From Pectobacterium aroidearum (GTDB lineage Bacteria > Pseudomonadota > Gammaproteobacteria > Enterobacterales > Enterobacteriaceae), in assembly GCF_041228105.1 (NCBI RefSeq), contig NZ_CP166097.1, positions 1,612,001 through 1,676,000 on the forward strand: a stretch of DNA of 64,000 nucleotides, in the 5' to 3' direction. Under the pieces are notes generated by a model. That model made no database searches and was not told the DNA's origin. It saw only the letters and a program-made list of their open reading frames with translations. Position numbers and translations under genes: made by a program. How positions within the stretch are numbered: position 1 is the first letter of the stretch; every line of letters starts with the position of its first letter. Shown piece after piece: positions 8,624 to 18,793 of the stretch.

Positions 8624-10762
8624 TTAGAGCTGTGTAGCCTGAATGGCGGTCAGAGCGACGGTGTAAACGATATCGTCTACCAGTGCGCCACGAGACAGGT
8701 CGTTAACCGGTTTGCGCATGCCTTGCAGCATTGGCCCGATGGAGATCAGGTCGGCAGAACGCTGTACCGCTTTGTACGTGGTGTTACCGGTGTTCAGGTC
8801 AGGGAAGATGAACACGGTAGCTTTACCCGCAACTGGTGAGTTCGGCGCTTTGGACTGTGCAACGTCAGCCATGATAGCGGCGTCGTATTGCAGCGGACCA
8901 TCGATAACCAGATCAGGACGTTTTTCCTGTGCCAGACGGGTTGCTTCACGTACTTTCTCAACATCGCTACCCGCGCCGGAGTTGCCGGTGGAGTAAGAGA
9001 TCATTGCAACGCGTGGGTCGATGCCGAATGCAGTAGCGGAATCAGCAGACTGGATAGCGATTTCAGCCAGTTGCTCTGCGGTTGGGTCTGGGTTGATGGC
9101 ACAGTCGCCGTAAACCAGAACCTGCTCAGGCAGCAGCATGAAGAACACAGAAGACACCAGAGAGCTGCCCGGTGCAGTTTTGATCAGCTGCAACGGTGGA
9201 CGGATAGTGTTAGCAGTGGTGTGAACGGCGCCAGACACCAGACCGTCAACTTCACCCTGTTCCAGCATCAGCGTACCCAGAACCACGTTGTCTTCGAGCT
9301 GTTCGCGCGCAACCACTTCGGTCATGCCCTTGCTCTTACGCAGTTCAACCAGACGCGCAACATAGCGCTCACGTACGACAATCGGATCGACGATTTCAAT
9401 GCCTTTGCCCAGTTCTACGCCTTGAGCGGCGGCAACGCGTTGAATCTCTTCCGGGTTACCGATCAGCACACAGTGAGCGATACCGCGTTCAGCACAGATA
9501 GCGGCGGCTTTAACGGTACGCGGCTCATCACCCTCTGGCAGAACGATGCGTTTGCCTGCTTTACGTGCCAGCTCGGTAAGCTGATAGCGGAATGCTGGTG
9601 GAGACAGACGACGTGAACGCTCAGACTCTGCACTCAGAGAATCGATCCATTGGGTATCGATGTGGCGTGCAACGTATTCCTGCACTTTCTCAACACGTTG
9701 ACGGTCATCAGCCGGTACTTCAAGGTTGAAGCTTTGCAGGCTGAGTGACGTCTGCCAGGTGTTGGTGTTGACCATAAATACAGGCAGACCAGTCTGGAAG
9801 GCGCGCTCGCACAGCTTGGCGATGCTCGGATCCATTTCGTAGCCGCCAGTCAGCAGCAGGGCACCGATTTCCACGCCGTTCATGGCAGCCAGACAAGCGG
9901 CAACCAGAACATCAGGACGATCGGCGGAGGTCACCAGCAGTGAACCCGGACGGAAATGCTCCAGCATATGAGGAATGCTGCGTGCGCAGAACGTCACAGA
10001 CTTAACGCGACGCGTTTGAATGTCACCTTCGTTGATGATACGAGCATTCAGGTGCTTCGCCATATCGATCGCGCGCGTTGCGATCAGGTCAAAGCTCCAT
10101 GGAATGCAGCCCAGCACCGGCAGCGGGCTGTTAGCGAACAGCTGCTTAGGATCGATGTTGGCAACGCTGGCTTTCGTGGAGTCATCAAAGATTTCAGACA
10201 GGTCAGGGCGAGTACGACCCTGCTCATCTACTGGCGCATTCAGTTTGTTGATGATTACGCCAGTGATGTTTTTGTTTTTGCTGCCGCCGAAGCTGGAACG
10301 CGCCAGTTCGATGCGGTCTTTCAGCTGTGCTGGAGAGTCGTTACCCAGCGCCAGTACGAAGACGATTTCTGCGTTCAGCGTTTTGGCGATTTCATAGTTC
10401 AATGCGTTAGCAAACTGGTGCTTACGGGTAGGAACCAGACCTTCAACCAGAACGACTTCGGCGTCTTTGGTATTTTCGTGATAGCGCGCGATGATTTCTT
10501 CCATCAGCACGTCTTGCTGGTTGGAACTCAGCAGGGCTTCAACGCGGCTCATCGCCAGCGGCTCAGCGGCGTTGATAGCGGAATTCGCACGGATAATGGT
10601 GGTCGTCTGATCTGGCGTATTGTCGCCACTGCGCGGCTGAGCGATAGGTTTGAACACGCTCAGGCGGACGCCTTTCTGTTCCATGGAACGGATGACACCC
10701 AGGCTGACGCTTGTCAGACCGACGCTGGTGCCAGTTGGGATCAACATGATTATACGGGACAC
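8624..10762 (-). CDS. pta: Phosphate acetyltransferase
   Basis: Pta converts acetyl-CoA and phosphate to acetyl phosphate, the first step of overflow acetate production with AckA. The 712-residue protein (714 in E. coli) has an N-terminal P-loop-like regulatory domain ([16 protein letters not shown] near the start), a middle DRTGG domain ([13 protein letters not shown]) and the C-terminal catalytic PTA domain ([40 protein letters not shown]). The start is a GTG at 10762 with AGAGG seven bases upstream, matching the E. coli N-terminus. ackA lies 79 bases upstream on the same strand, with a hairpin between them. Confidence 0.97.
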   Translation of the reverse strand: MSRIIMLIPTGTSVGLTSVSLGVIRSMEQKGVRLSVFKPIAQPRSGDNTPDQTTTIIRANSAINAAEPLAMSRVEALLSSNQQDVLMEEIIARYHENTKDAEVVLVEGLVPTRKHQFANALNYEIAKTLNAEIVFVLALGNDSPAQLKDRIELARSSFGGSKNKNITGVIINKLNAPVDEQGRTRPDLSEIFDDSTKASVANIDPKQLFANSPLPVLGCIPWSFDLIATRAIDMAKHLNARIINEGDIQTRRVKSVTFCARSIPHMLEHFRPGSLLVTSADRPDVLVAACLAAMNGVEIGALLLTGGYEMDPSIAKLCERAFQTGLPVFMVNTNTWQTSLSLQSFNLEVPADDRQRVEKVQEYVARHIDTQWIDSLSAESERSRRLSPPAFRYQLTELARKAGKRIVLPEGDEPRTVKAAAICAERGIAHCVLIGNPEEIQRVAAAQGVELGKGIEIVDPIVVRERYVARLVELRKSKGMTEVVAREQLEDNVVLGTLMLEQGEVDGLVSGAVHTTANTIRPPLQLIKTAPGSSLVSSVFFMLLPEQVLVYGDCAINPDPTAEQLAEIAIQSADSATAFGIDPRVAMISYSTGNSGAGSDVEKVREATRLAQEKRPDLVIDGPLQYDAAIMADVAQSKAPNSPVAGKATVFIFPDLNTGNTTYKAVQRSADLISIGPMLQGMRKPVNDLSRGALVDDIVYTVALTAIQATQL

Positions 10763-10794
10763 GGCTGAACCTCTTTACGGTTGCTCGTTAGTCA

Positions 10795-10827
10795 AAAACA
10801 ACACCGTCAGCCTTGGCTGACGGTGTT
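10795..10827 (-). terminator. Hairpin with T-tract between ackA and pta
   Basis: A thirteen-pair perfect stem (10800-10812 with 10815-10827) is followed on the minus strand by TGTTTTTG. It looks like a full intrinsic terminator between two genes of one operon, so it probably acts as an attenuator that lowers pta expression relative to ackA. Confidence 0.75.
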
Positions 10828-10841
10828 GGGAGTTACGTGTT

Positions 10842-12044
10842 TTACGCAGTCAGACGGTAAGCGTCTTCAGCGATGACCAATTCTTCATTGGTCGGGATAA
10901 CCAGCGCTGGACGGGTGCCATCTTTAGCGATGTTGCCACCTTTACCGAAGCGTGCTGCCAGGTTGCGTTCGTGATCGACGTCAAAGCCCAGCAGACCCAG
11001 TTTTTTCAGCGACAGTTCACGAACCATTGCGGCGTTTTCACCGATACCACCGGTAAAGATCACGGCATCCAGACGACCTTCCATCAGGGCGCTGTAAGAA
11101 CCGATGTACTTAGCCAGACGGTGGCAGTAAACGTCCATTGCACGTTTCGCGTCTGCTTTCGTCTCGTAGTTATCTTCAACGTAGCGGCAGTCGCTGGTGA
11201 CTTCTGTCAGACCTTGCAGGCCGGATTCTTTAGTCAGCAATTTGTTGATGCTGGCTACGTCCATGCCCAGTGCGTCGTGCAGGTGGAAAATCACAGCCGG
11301 GTCGATATCGCCACAGCGCGTACCCATCACCAGACCTTCCAGCGGCGTCAGACCCATAGAGGTATCAACGCATTCGCCGTTGCGGATTGCCGTAACGGAA
11401 CCACCGTTGCCCAGGTGACAAGTGATGACGTTCAGCTCTTCTACAGGTTTGTTCAGCACTTTAGCGGCTTCGCGAGAAACGAAGTAGTGGCTGGTGCCGT
11501 GGAAACCGTAGCGACGGATGTGGTTTTCTTTATACAGTTTGTACGGCAGTGCATAAAGGTAAGACTCTTCCGGCATGGTCTGATGGAATGCGGTGTCGAA
11601 GACAGCGACGTTTTTATCAGCCAGGTGTGGGAAGGATTTCAGTGCTTCTTCGATACCGATCAAGTGCGCCGGGTTGTGCAGAGGTGCAAAAGGTACGGAA
11701 TCTTTGATACCCTGAAGAACATCATCAGTGATGATCGCGGATTGGGTGAACTTCTCACCGCCGTGAACGATACGGTGACCGATAGCAACCAGTTGAGCAG
11801 ACAGCTCTGGCTTCTGAGACAGAATGGTATTAACGATGAAGTTCAGCGCTTCGCTGTGAGCTGCACCGGCACCCAGTTCGGCGTCGTGTTTACCGCCGTC
11901 CATTTTCCATTTGATGCGGGCTTCAGGCAGGTTGAAACACTCGGCTAAACCAGACAGGTACTCTTCTCCGTTAATCGCATCGATGATGGCGAATTTCAGG
12001 GATGAACTACCGCAGTTAAGAACCAGTACTAACTTACTCGACAT
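10842..12044 (-). CDS. ackA: Acetate kinase
   Basis: AckA interconverts acetyl phosphate plus ADP with acetate plus ATP in the cytosol. The 400-residue protein has the ASKHA phosphate motif NCGSSSLKF near the N-terminus, [12 protein letters not shown], the [11 protein letters not shown] motif, [11 protein letters not shown] and [19 protein letters not shown], all diagnostic of acetate kinase. The length equals E. coli AckA. The ATG has AGG about ten bases upstream. It is the promoter-proximal gene of ackA-pta and diverges from yfbV across a 457-base spacer. Confidence 0.97.
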   Translation of the reverse strand: MSSKLVLVLNCGSSSLKFAIIDAINGEEYLSGLAECFNLPEARIKWKMDGGKHDAELGAGAAHSEALNFIVNTILSQKPELSAQLVAIGHRIVHGGEKFTQSAIITDDVLQGIKDSVPFAPLHNPAHLIGIEEALKSFPHLADKNVAVFDTAFHQTMPEESYLYALPYKLYKENHIRRYGFHGTSHYFVSREAAKVLNKPVEELNVITCHLGNGGSVTAIRNGECVDTSMGLTPLEGLVMGTRCGDIDPAVIFHLHDALGMDVASINKLLTKESGLQGLTEVTSDCRYVEDNYETKADAKRAMDVYCHRLAKYIGSYSALMEGRLDAVIFTGGIGENAAMVRELSLKKLGLLGFDVDHERNLAARFGKGGNIAKDGTRPALVIPTNEELVIAEDAYRLTA

Positions 12045-12501
12045 GGAAGTACCTACTTGTTATACATGGTTAAAAAAATGTCATACAGGGCATAGCGTAT
12101 CGCATGCCGCCGCTGGCATTTATGATTAACATCATACCTTGGTGTGATACACCAGACACAATGGTGAAATAGGGTCGATACTATGACGTATGTTATATCG
12201 GGTAATCGTTACAACAATTAATCGCTATAACTCATCTTTACAACAACGTGACATCGACCTGATGTAAACCGCAGCTTTTAAAGCGATGAATAACCGCGTT
12301 ATGGCCGTTGGCTGCGCTTGTGTCGCAAGGGAATTATACTCCTTGCGTGTAGTCATACTACTTTAGGTATACAGCGGCCAAAAGGCCGATCTAGGATACC
12401 GATAGCGTAGAGTAAACACAAAATATATTTTAACCTTATCAACTTGAGTTGTTGATTTGTGCAAAAGTTTTATTTTTTATCTGTAAAGTTGAGGTGTGGC
12501 T
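12045..12501. promoter_or_regulatory. Divergent promoter region ackA / yfbV
   Basis: This 457-base spacer holds no gene. It is AT-rich near yfbV (12410-12490), and ends with the GAGG ribosome site of yfbV at 12491-12494. It must contain the promoters of both units. No site could be assigned confidently, although the E. coli ackA promoter is known to respond to oxygen regulators. Confidence 0.5.
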
Positions 12502-12957
12502 ATGGCGACGAAACCAGACAGTAGAATCAGTTGGCTACAGCTACTCCAACGTGGGCAGCATTACATGAAAACGTGGCCAGTAGAAAAGCAGCTGGCGCCA
12601 GTCTTTCCTGAAAACCGTGTAGCGCGAGCGACGCGGTTTGGCATCCGCATCATGCCGCCGCTGGCGGTGTTTACCTTAACATGGCAGATTGCGCTCGGCG
12701 GCCAGCTCGGCCCGGCCATTGCCACTGCGCTGTTTGCCTGTAGCCTGCCGTTGCAAGGCCTTTGGTGGCTTGGCCGCCGTTCCGTGACGCCTTTACCGCC
12801 GACGCTGGCACAGTGGTTCCATGAGATTCGTCATAAGCTGCTAGAGTCAGGTCAGGCATTGGCCCCATTGGAAGAAGCGCCGACTTACCAATCATTGGCA
12901 GATGTGCTGAAGCGGGCATTTAGCCAGCTTGATAAAACCTTCCTTGATGATTTGTGA
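12502..12957 (+). CDS. yfbV: UPF0208 inner-membrane protein YfbV
   Basis: YfbV is a small inner-membrane protein; in E. coli it is reported to affect Ter macrodomain organisation. The ATG at 12502 has GAGG seven bases upstream and gives 151 residues, exactly the E. coli length, so the in-frame GTG at 12496 was not used. Two hydrophobic helices lie in the middle (about residues 47-66 and 69-87), around the motif [12 protein letters not shown]. The protein ends LDKTFLDDL, as in E. coli. It is divergent from ackA, as expected. Confidence 0.93.
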   Translation: MATKPDSRISWLQLLQRGQHYMKTWPVEKQLAPVFPENRVARATRFGIRIMPPLAVFTLTWQIALGGQLGPAIATALFACSLPLQGLWWLGRRSVTPLPPTLAQWFHEIRHKLLESGQALAPLEEAPTYQSLADVLKRAFSQLDKTFLDDL

Positions 12958-13122
12958 TCGGCGTCAGGCTGTGTGAGGGTTGATAGCTATTTTGTTCTTT
13001 CCCCTGTTTCAAATCAAAGAAGCGGTGGCTACCGCTATCGTGACACGATTCAGTATGCGATTCTGCGGTTAATACCTATTTAGCGACATTGGCTTACACC
13101 AAAGAGGGTTCAGGAGAGCAAC

Positions 13123-13617
13123 ATGGAAATGACGAATGCCCAGAGATTGATCCTTTCAAACCAATACAAAATGATGACGATGCTCGATCCTGACAACGCC
13201 GAGCGCTATCGCCGGTTACAAACGATCATTGAGCGTGGTTATGGTTTGCAGATGCGCGAGCTGGATCGTGAATTTGGTGAACTGACCGAAGAAGTCTGCC
13301 GCACTATTATTAACATCATGGAAATGCACCACGCTCTTCAGGTGTCGTGGACCAATCTGAAAGATAAGCAGGATTTGGATGAACGACGTCTGACCTTCCT
13401 GGGCTTTGATGCCGCAACGGAAGCGCGCTACCTCGGTTTTGTACGCTTTATGGTACATGTCGAAGGTCGCTATCCCCACTTTGATGCAGGCACGCATGGG
13501 TTTAACGCGCAGACGAAGATGTGGGAAAAATACAACAGAATGCTGGCTGTCTGGCAATCCTGCCCGCGCCAGTATCACTTGAGTGCGGTGGAGATCGCAC
13601 AGATCATCAACGCCTGA
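13123..13617 (+). CDS. yfbU: UPF0304 protein YfbU
   Basis: The 164-residue product is collinear with E. coli YfbU, from [18 protein letters not shown] to EIAQIINA. It is a soluble helical protein; overexpression of the E. coli form is reported to be toxic, but its role is not settled. An AGGAGAG ribosome site lies just before the ATG. hxpA follows within about 20 bases and is probably co-transcribed, with a terminator after it. Confidence 0.93.
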   Translation: MEMTNAQRLILSNQYKMMTMLDPDNAERYRRLQTIIERGYGLQMRELDREFGELTEEVCRTIINIMEMHHALQVSWTNLKDKQDLDERRLTFLGFDAATEARYLGFVRFMVHVEGRYPHFDAGTHGFNAQTKMWEKYNRMLAVWQSCPRQYHLSAVEIAQIINA

Positions 13618-13638
13618 TTAATGAATAAGGGGCTTTCT

Positions 13639-14295
13639 GTGGAGTGTAAAGGTTTTCTGTTCGACCTCGATGGTACGCTGGTCGATTCACTGCCGGCTGT
13701 AGAACGTGCGTGGATTAACTGGGCAAAAGATCACGGTATTGAACCACAGGAAGTGCTGGATTTTATTCATGGCAAGCAGGCAATCACGTCCCTGCGCCAC
13801 TTTCTTCAAGGGCAGAGCGAAGAAACGATTCAACAGGAGTTCGATGCGCTGGAGAAAACCGAGGCCTCTGATACGCAGGGTATTGTAGCTATGCCAGGGG
13901 CGAAGGCGCTGTTGGAGCGTTTGGATGCACTGGATATTCCCTGGGCGATTGTGACGTCCGGCACAGTGCCGATTGCCAGCGCACGTCATCATCGCGGAGA
14001 GCTACCTGCTCCTCGTGCCTTTATTACGGCGGAGCAGGTTGCCAAAGGTAAGCCTCACCCCGATGCTTACTTACTTGGCGCACAGCAGCTAGGGCTGAAA
14101 CCGGAAGAGTGTGTTGTCGTTGAAGATGCGCCAGCGGGCGTGCTGTCAGGTCTGGCCGCGGGCTGTAAAGTCATTGCGGTGAAGGCGCCAGCGGATACGC
14201 CAAAGCTGGATCAGGTCGATCTGATCCTTGATTCGTTGGAGCAGATAGAAATAGAACCCTTACCGAACGGTGCTAAGGTGCTTCTGCGCCAGTAG
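13639..14295 (+). CDS. hxpA: HAD-family hexitol/sugar phosphatase HxpA (YfbT)
   Basis: This is a HAD phosphatase that removes phosphate from hexitol and sugar phosphates. Motif I reads FDLDGTLVDS with catalytic Asp residues at 9 and 11, motif II is VTSGT, and motifs III-IV include KGKPHPDAYLLGA and VVEDAPAGVLSG. A GTG at 13639 was preferred because AAGGGG lies six bases upstream and the product (218 residues, MECKGFLFD) aligns with the E. coli start (MRCKGFLFD). An in-frame ATG at 13621 lacks a ribosome site but cannot be excluded. It follows yfbU closely and ends before a clear terminator. Confidence 0.9.
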   Translation: MECKGFLFDLDGTLVDSLPAVERAWINWAKDHGIEPQEVLDFIHGKQAITSLRHFLQGQSEETIQQEFDALEKTEASDTQGIVAMPGAKALLERLDALDIPWAIVTSGTVPIASARHHRGELPAPRAFITAEQVAKGKPHPDAYLLGAQQLGLKPEECVVVEDAPAGVLSGLAAGCKVIAVKAPADTPKLDQVDLILDSLEQIEIEPLPNGAKVLLRQ

Positions 14296-14337
14296 GCGTC
14301 TGTAACATAATGACAAAACTGTGACTAAATATGATCA

Positions 14338-14362
14338 AACCTCGCATCCGCGAGGTTTTTTT
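14338..14362 (+). terminator. Intrinsic terminator after hxpA
   Basis: An eight-pair stem (14338-14345 with 14350-14357) has a four-base loop and runs into seven T residues. It closes yfbU-hxpA. An open frame toward yfbS runs through it, which argues against the longer yfbS start. Confidence 0.9.
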
Positions 14363-14371
14363 ATGGCAGAC

Positions 14372-14425
14372 TATACCCGTTATACTTCAAGCTGCCTGTG
14401 CGTTGGCTCCCCTTTTCAGGGTATG
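14372..14425 (+). repeat. Short ERIC-type remnant (54 bp)
   Basis: It begins TATACCCGTTATACTTCAAG and continues to TGCGTTGGCT, like the left end of the full ERIC copy at 39314. It then jumps to a right end GGGTATG. It therefore keeps both terminal repeats but lacks the central hairpin, and looks like an internally deleted ERIC copy in the leader of yfbS. Confidence 0.7.
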
Positions 14426-14471
14426 CGAACCCACACCTCTCAACATGCATTTTTCCGTCAGGGGAACCGTT

Positions 14472-16304
14472 TTGAATAGCGAACTTCTCTGGGTTTTATC
14501 CCTGTTGCTGATCGCCATTGTGTTGTTTACCACCAATAAATTACGCATGGACGTCGTAGCGCTGTTGGTCATCATCGCGTTTGTTCTGAGCGGCACGCTG
14601 ACGCTATCTGAAGCGCTGGTCGGGTTCAGCGATCCGAATGTGATATTGATTGCTGCCCTGTTTGTGATTGGTGAGGGCTTGGTTCGTACCGGTGTGGCTT
14701 ATCAGGTCGGTGATTGGCTGGTTCGTGTGGCGGGCAGCGGTGAGATGAAAATGCTGATCTTGCTGATGGTCACCGTTGCGCTGCTAGGTGCTTTCATGAG
14801 TTCCACCGGCGTTGTCGCGATTTTTATTCCCGTGGTGCTGAGCGTTTCCGCACGGATGAAGATTTCCCCCGGAAGGCTAATGATGCCGCTGAGTTTCGCC
14901 GGGTTGATTAGCGGCATGATGACGCTGGTGGCGACGCCGCCGAATATGGTGGTGAGCAGTGAACTGATGCGCGAAGGGGTGGCAGGTTTTGGGTTCTTTA
15001 GCGTGACGCCGATAGGGATAGTGGTATTGCTGCTGGGCGTGGCGTATATGATGGTGGCGCGCTACTGGCTTGGCGGCGCGGAGACAGCGACAGCAAAAGA
15101 GATGTGGAAGAGAAGAACGTTCCGCGATCTGATTCGTGATTATCGTCTGACGGGCAGGGCGCGCCGGCTGGCGATTCGTCCGGGATCGCCTTTTATCGGC
15201 CACCGTCTGGATGATTTACGCCTGCGTCAGCGCTTCGGGGCGAACGTGGTGGGGATTGAACGCTGGCGTAAGTTTCGCCGCGTGATGATCAGCGTAGCGG
15301 GCAATACCGAGCTTCGCCTGAACGATGTTCTCCTGATCGACATGTCTGCATCGGAAGTGGATTTACGTGAGTTTTGTACCGCTCAACGGCTTGAACCCAT
15401 GGTGCTGCGCGGTGAATATTTTTCTGAACAGGCGCGTGACGTGGGGATGGCGGAAGTCTCGTTGATTCCTGATTCCGAACTGTTGGGGAAAACGCTGTAC
15501 GATGTCGGCTTCCGAAGCCGTTATGGTCTGAGTGTCGTGGGGATCCGCCGGGCAGGTGAAGCGATGGAAGGTATCCTCGCCGATGAACCGCTCCAGCTCG
15601 GCGATATTCTGCTGGTGATGGGCGACTGGCGTATGATTCGGCAGTTGCACACGCAGAAAAACGACTTCCTTTTGCTTAATCTTCCTGCCGAGGTTGATGA
15701 CGTCGCACCCGCGGTAAGTCAGGCTCCACATGCGCTGTTTTGTCTGGCATTGATGGTAGCGATGATGTTGACGGATGAAATACCGAATGCGGTTGCCGCG
15801 TTGATCGCCTGTTTACTGATGGGTAAATTCCGCTGTATTGACATGGAAAGCGCCTACCGGGCGATTCACTGGCCGAGCATTATTCTTATCGTCGGGATGA
15901 TGCCGTTTGCGCTGGCGTTGCAGCAAACTGGCGGTGTTACGCTGATCGTTAAAGGGCTGATGGATGTTGCCGGGGACGCAGGGCCGCATGTGATGCTGGT
16001 ATGTTTGTTTGTGCTGTGTGCCGTCATTGGCCTGTTTATTTCCAACACGGCGACGGCGGTGTTGATGGCGCCCATTGCGATCGCCGCAGCGAAGCAGATG
16101 GGCGTGTCACCGTATCCCTTTGCGATGATCATCGCAATTGCGGCATCCGCCGCGTTTATGACACCGGTCTCGTCACCGGTGAATACGCTGGTACTGGGGC
16201 CTGGCGGTTATAAATTCGGGGACTTTGTACGCGTTGGCGTCCCCTTTACCGTTCTGGTGATGCTGGTCAGCGTAGTGATGGTGCCATGGCTGTATCCGTT
16301 CTGA
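14472..16304 (+). CDS. yfbS: SLC13/DASS-family transporter YfbS with TrkA-C domains
   Basis: YfbS is an inner-membrane anion/sodium symporter-like protein of the CitMHS/DASS type; its substrate is unknown. The order is hydrophobic helices (about 1-190), two soluble RCK/TrkA-C domains (about 200-390, with [16 protein letters not shown] and [15 protein letters not shown]) and a second membrane half with [15 protein letters not shown] and [20 protein letters not shown] at 14472 was taken as start: AGGGGA lies six bases upstream and the product has 610 residues, exactly as in E. coli. Longer ATG starts would run back through a repeat and a terminator. It converges on yfbR. Confidence 0.9.
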   Translation: MNSELLWVLSLLLIAIVLFTTNKLRMDVVALLVIIAFVLSGTLTLSEALVGFSDPNVILIAALFVIGEGLVRTGVAYQVGDWLVRVAGSGEMKMLILLMVTVALLGAFMSSTGVVAIFIPVVLSVSARMKISPGRLMMPLSFAGLISGMMTLVATPPNMVVSSELMREGVAGFGFFSVTPIGIVVLLLGVAYMMVARYWLGGAETATAKEMWKRRTFRDLIRDYRLTGRARRLAIRPGSPFIGHRLDDLRLRQRFGANVVGIERWRKFRRVMISVAGNTELRLNDVLLIDMSASEVDLREFCTAQRLEPMVLRGEYFSEQARDVGMAEVSLIPDSELLGKTLYDVGFRSRYGLSVVGIRRAGEAMEGILADEPLQLGDILLVMGDWRMIRQLHTQKNDFLLLNLPAEVDDVAPAVSQAPHALFCLALMVAMMLTDEIPNAVAALIACLLMGKFRCIDMESAYRAIHWPSIILIVGMMPFALALQQTGGVTLIVKGLMDVAGDAGPHVMLVCLFVLCAVIGLFISNTATAVLMAPIAIAAAKQMGVSPYPFAMIIAIAASAAFMTPVSSPVNTLVLGPGGYKFGDFVRVGVPFTVLVMLVSVVMVPWLYPF

Positions 16305-16333
16305 CGACCTCTGACCGTTATAGCGGATGCGCG

Positions 16334-16933
16334 TTATAACGGAGAGTCTTGGCTGATTTCGTCGAGCGACAGGCTAAAGCTGGGAACGAAGACCGTCATG
16401 AAATAGTCCATTTCCGGGCTGTGGCGCAGCTGCAATGTTTTTTCCAACCGCGCTTTGGCCAGCGTGAACTCTGCATTTCCTGCGGATAACTCTTCCAGAC
16501 ACTTCAGGTAGGCGCAGAGCGCGTCGGCCTGCTTAACGATGGCGCGTTCTTCTTCGCTGGTGTAGCTGTCGTCCAGCAGCATCCGATAATCCTGCTGGAG
16601 TTCTTCCGGTAACATCTCAACCAGTTTCTGCTGCGCAATCTTCTCTATTTTCTTGTACTCATGCGCGATCTGCGCGTTGTAGTACTTGATTGGCGTCGGC
16701 ATGTCGCCGGTCAGCACCTCGCTGGCATCGTGATACATCGCCAGAAGCGCGATGCGTTCTGCGTTCAGGTTACCCTCGAATTTGCGGTTTTTGATGACCG
16801 CCAGCGCGTGCGCGACAAACGCAACCTGAAGGCTGTGCTCGGAGACGTTTTCCGTGCGCACATTACGCATGAGCGGCCAGCGGCTGATGAGTTTTAGACG
16901 AGATAAGTGGGCGAAAAAGTGGCTCTGATTCAT
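16334..16933 (-). CDS. yfbR: 5'-deoxynucleotidase YfbR
   Basis: YfbR removes phosphate from 5'-dNMPs and takes part in dUMP supply and nucleotide pool control. It is an HD-domain metal-dependent phosphohydrolase: His33 in SEHSLQVA, His68-Asp69 in YHDASEV and a later Asp in [13 protein letters not shown] are the expected metal ligands. The length of 199 residues equals the E. coli protein. A palindrome (16315-16322 with 16335-16342) overlaps its stop codon in the gap to the convergent yfbS. It lies downstream of alaA on the same strand, as in E. coli. Confidence 0.95.
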
Positions 16934-17026
16934 GGCGATCTCTCAGACAACAGCACGGTGAAATAGCGATATCGTGGGCGTCTATTGTGAGGATTTGCCG
17001 GAGATTATGCAAATGAAGGTCAGGTT

Positions 17027-17053
17027 TTCGCCGGGCGATGATTGCCCGGCGAA
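17027..17053 (-). other. Strong hairpin after alaA
   Basis: TTCGCCGGGC (17027-17036) pairs with GCCCGGCGAA (17044-17053) around a seven-base loop. No T-run follows on the minus strand, so it may stabilise the alaA 3' end rather than act as a classic terminator. Confidence 0.6.
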
Positions 17054-17077
17054 GACAGGTACAACAATTGGGTCGGG

Positions 17078-18292
17078 TTACTGGTGATAGTGCCCCAAGA
17101 AACGCCCTAATTTGTGGATTGCCATATCCAGCTCATCGATACGCGGCAGCGTGACGATGCGAACATGGTCTGGGTAAGGCCAGTTAAATGCGGTTCCCTG
17201 AACCAGCAACACTTTTTCCTGTAGCAGGAGATCCAGCACCAGTTTTTGGTCGTCATGGATATTAAAGCGTTTGGCATCAATGCGTGGGAACATATACAGC
17301 GCGCCGCGCGGTTTTACGCACGATACGCCGGGAATCTGATTGATCAGTTCCCAGGAACGGTTGCGTTGCTCGTACAGGCGTCCGCCGGGCTGAATAAATT
17401 CGCTGATGCTTTGATAGCCGCCCAGCGCAGTCTGAATCGCATGCTGCATTGGCACGTTAGCGCACAGACGCATGGAAGCCAGCATTTCCAGCCCTTCAAT
17501 ATAGCCTTTGGCGTGTTTTTTCGGACCGTTCAGTACCATCCAGCCTTGACGGAAACCCGCTACACGGTACGTCTTGGACAGGCCGTTGAACGTGACCGTC
17601 AGCAGATCCGGCGCGAGCGCGGCAATAGAGTGATGCTGCGCATCGTCATACAGAATTTTGTCGTAAATTTCGTCGGCGAAGATGATCAGGTTATGTTCGC
17701 GTGCAATCGCCACGATATCCAGCAGCAGCTCTTTGCTGTAGACCGCGCCCGTTGGATTGTTCGGGTTGATAATGACAATACCGCGAGTATTGGACGTGAT
17801 CTTTTTCCGGATATCATCCAGGTCAGGGAACCAATCGGAGGACTCATCGCAGAGGTAGTGAACGGCGTTGCCGTTAGACAGAGAAACGGCTGCGGTCCAA
17901 AGTGGGTAGTCTGGCGCAGGAACCAGCATTTCATCGCCTGGGTTCAGCAGTGCCTGCATGGATTGCACGATGAGCTCGGACACACCGTTACCAATATAGA
18001 CGTCTTCAACCGTAATATCGCGCATATCCCGCGCCTGATAATGCTGAACGATGGCTTTACGGGCGGAATAGAGGCCTTTGGAATCACAGTAGCCCTGTGC
18101 CGTGGGCAGGTTACGGATGACATCGACCAGAATCTCGTCCGGTGCCTCGAAGCCAAAAGGGGCTGGGTTACCAATATTCAGCTTAAGGACTTTATTACCT
18201 TCTTCTTCAAGCCGTTTGGCTTCCTTTAAGACTGGGCCACGGATGTCATAGCATACGTTCTCCAGTTTCTTGGATTTTTCAATCGGAGACAT
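17078..18292 (-). CDS. alaA: Glutamate-pyruvate aminotransferase AlaA
   Basis: AlaA makes alanine from pyruvate and glutamate with PLP, in the cytosol. It is a class I/II aminotransferase: IINPNNPTG holds the substrate-binding Asn (about residue 178), FADEIYD supplies Asp207 and Tyr210, and FNGLSKTYRVAGFRQGW contains the PLP Lys240. The start MSPIEKSKKLENVCYDIRGP matches E. coli AlaA; the frame is open 17 codons further but that part is not conserved. The length is 404 residues against 405 in E. coli. It is divergent from lrhA with a 501-base spacer. Confidence 0.96.
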   Translation of the reverse strand: MSPIEKSKKLENVCYDIRGPVLKEAKRLEEEGNKVLKLNIGNPAPFGFEAPDEILVDVIRNLPTAQGYCDSKGLYSARKAIVQHYQARDMRDITVEDVYIGNGVSELIVQSMQALLNPGDEMLVPAPDYPLWTAAVSLSNGNAVHYLCDESSDWFPDLDDIRKKITSNTRGIVIINPNNPTGAVYSKELLLDIVAIAREHNLIIFADEIYDKILYDDAQHHSIAALAPDLLTVTFNGLSKTYRVAGFRQGWMVLNGPKKHAKGYIEGLEMLASMRLCANVPMQHAIQTALGGYQSISEFIQPGGRLYEQRNRSWELINQIPGVSCVKPRGALYMFPRIDAKRFNIHDDQKLVLDLLLQEKVLLVQGTAFNWPYPDHVRIVTLPRIDELDMAIHKLGRFLGHYHQ

Positions 18293-18793
18293 AAATAGTA
18301 CGAACCTTCTGCAGAGAGCGCATATTCCCATACGGAATAGCATAACCTGCTTAATGTACTCCTCCTGTAGTACCTTTTGAAGAATGATTATCGCTTTTGC
18401 TGCAAATGGTTGCGCATCTGCACTATATGGTTGTGTACTCGTTGGATGGTGCGATATGGTAGGGGTGCGGACGACTATTCATGCCGCACTTTTTTAGCGC
18501 CAGAATAGGGTGACAGGGAAGGCTCGTTTATTTAAATGTGAAGCGTATTTATTTCGCAGGATGAAATAAAGAGAAAGTGTCGTTGTTATTGAATGAAGGA
18601 TTAAGACTGGTGAGCCATTTAATTAGTGATGTCTTACCAATGGAAAGGCGATAGGGGTAACGAAATATAAGTATTTTTTTGCCCTTATCGTGCGTCTGCG
18701 ATAGTGTCTTTAAATGTATCGGTCATTACCTGTACATGTAATAAAACACCAGGAATATTTTGTTAAAATTAAAATAGATAAGTGAAAAATCGT
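18293..18793. promoter_or_regulatory. Divergent promoter region alaA / lrhA
   Basis: This 501-base spacer contains no protein gene. It carries a hairpin with six T residues at 18465-18495 that would stop plus-strand transcription about 300 bases before lrhA. The part next to lrhA (18660-18793) is AT-rich and presumably holds its promoter. No specific regulator site could be assigned. Confidence 0.5.
18465..18495 (+). terminator. Terminator-like hairpin far upstream of lrhA
   Basis: GTGCGG (18465-18470) pairs with CCGCAC (18484-18489) around a thirteen-base loop and is followed by six T residues. No annotated gene ends here on the plus strand, so it could end an unrecognised short transcript. 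Confidence 0.4.

Noticed and set aside
8888..11948. Long plus-strand frames opposite pta and ackA
   Set aside because: Both are antisense to well-conserved metabolic genes and lack ribosome sites or recognisable domains.
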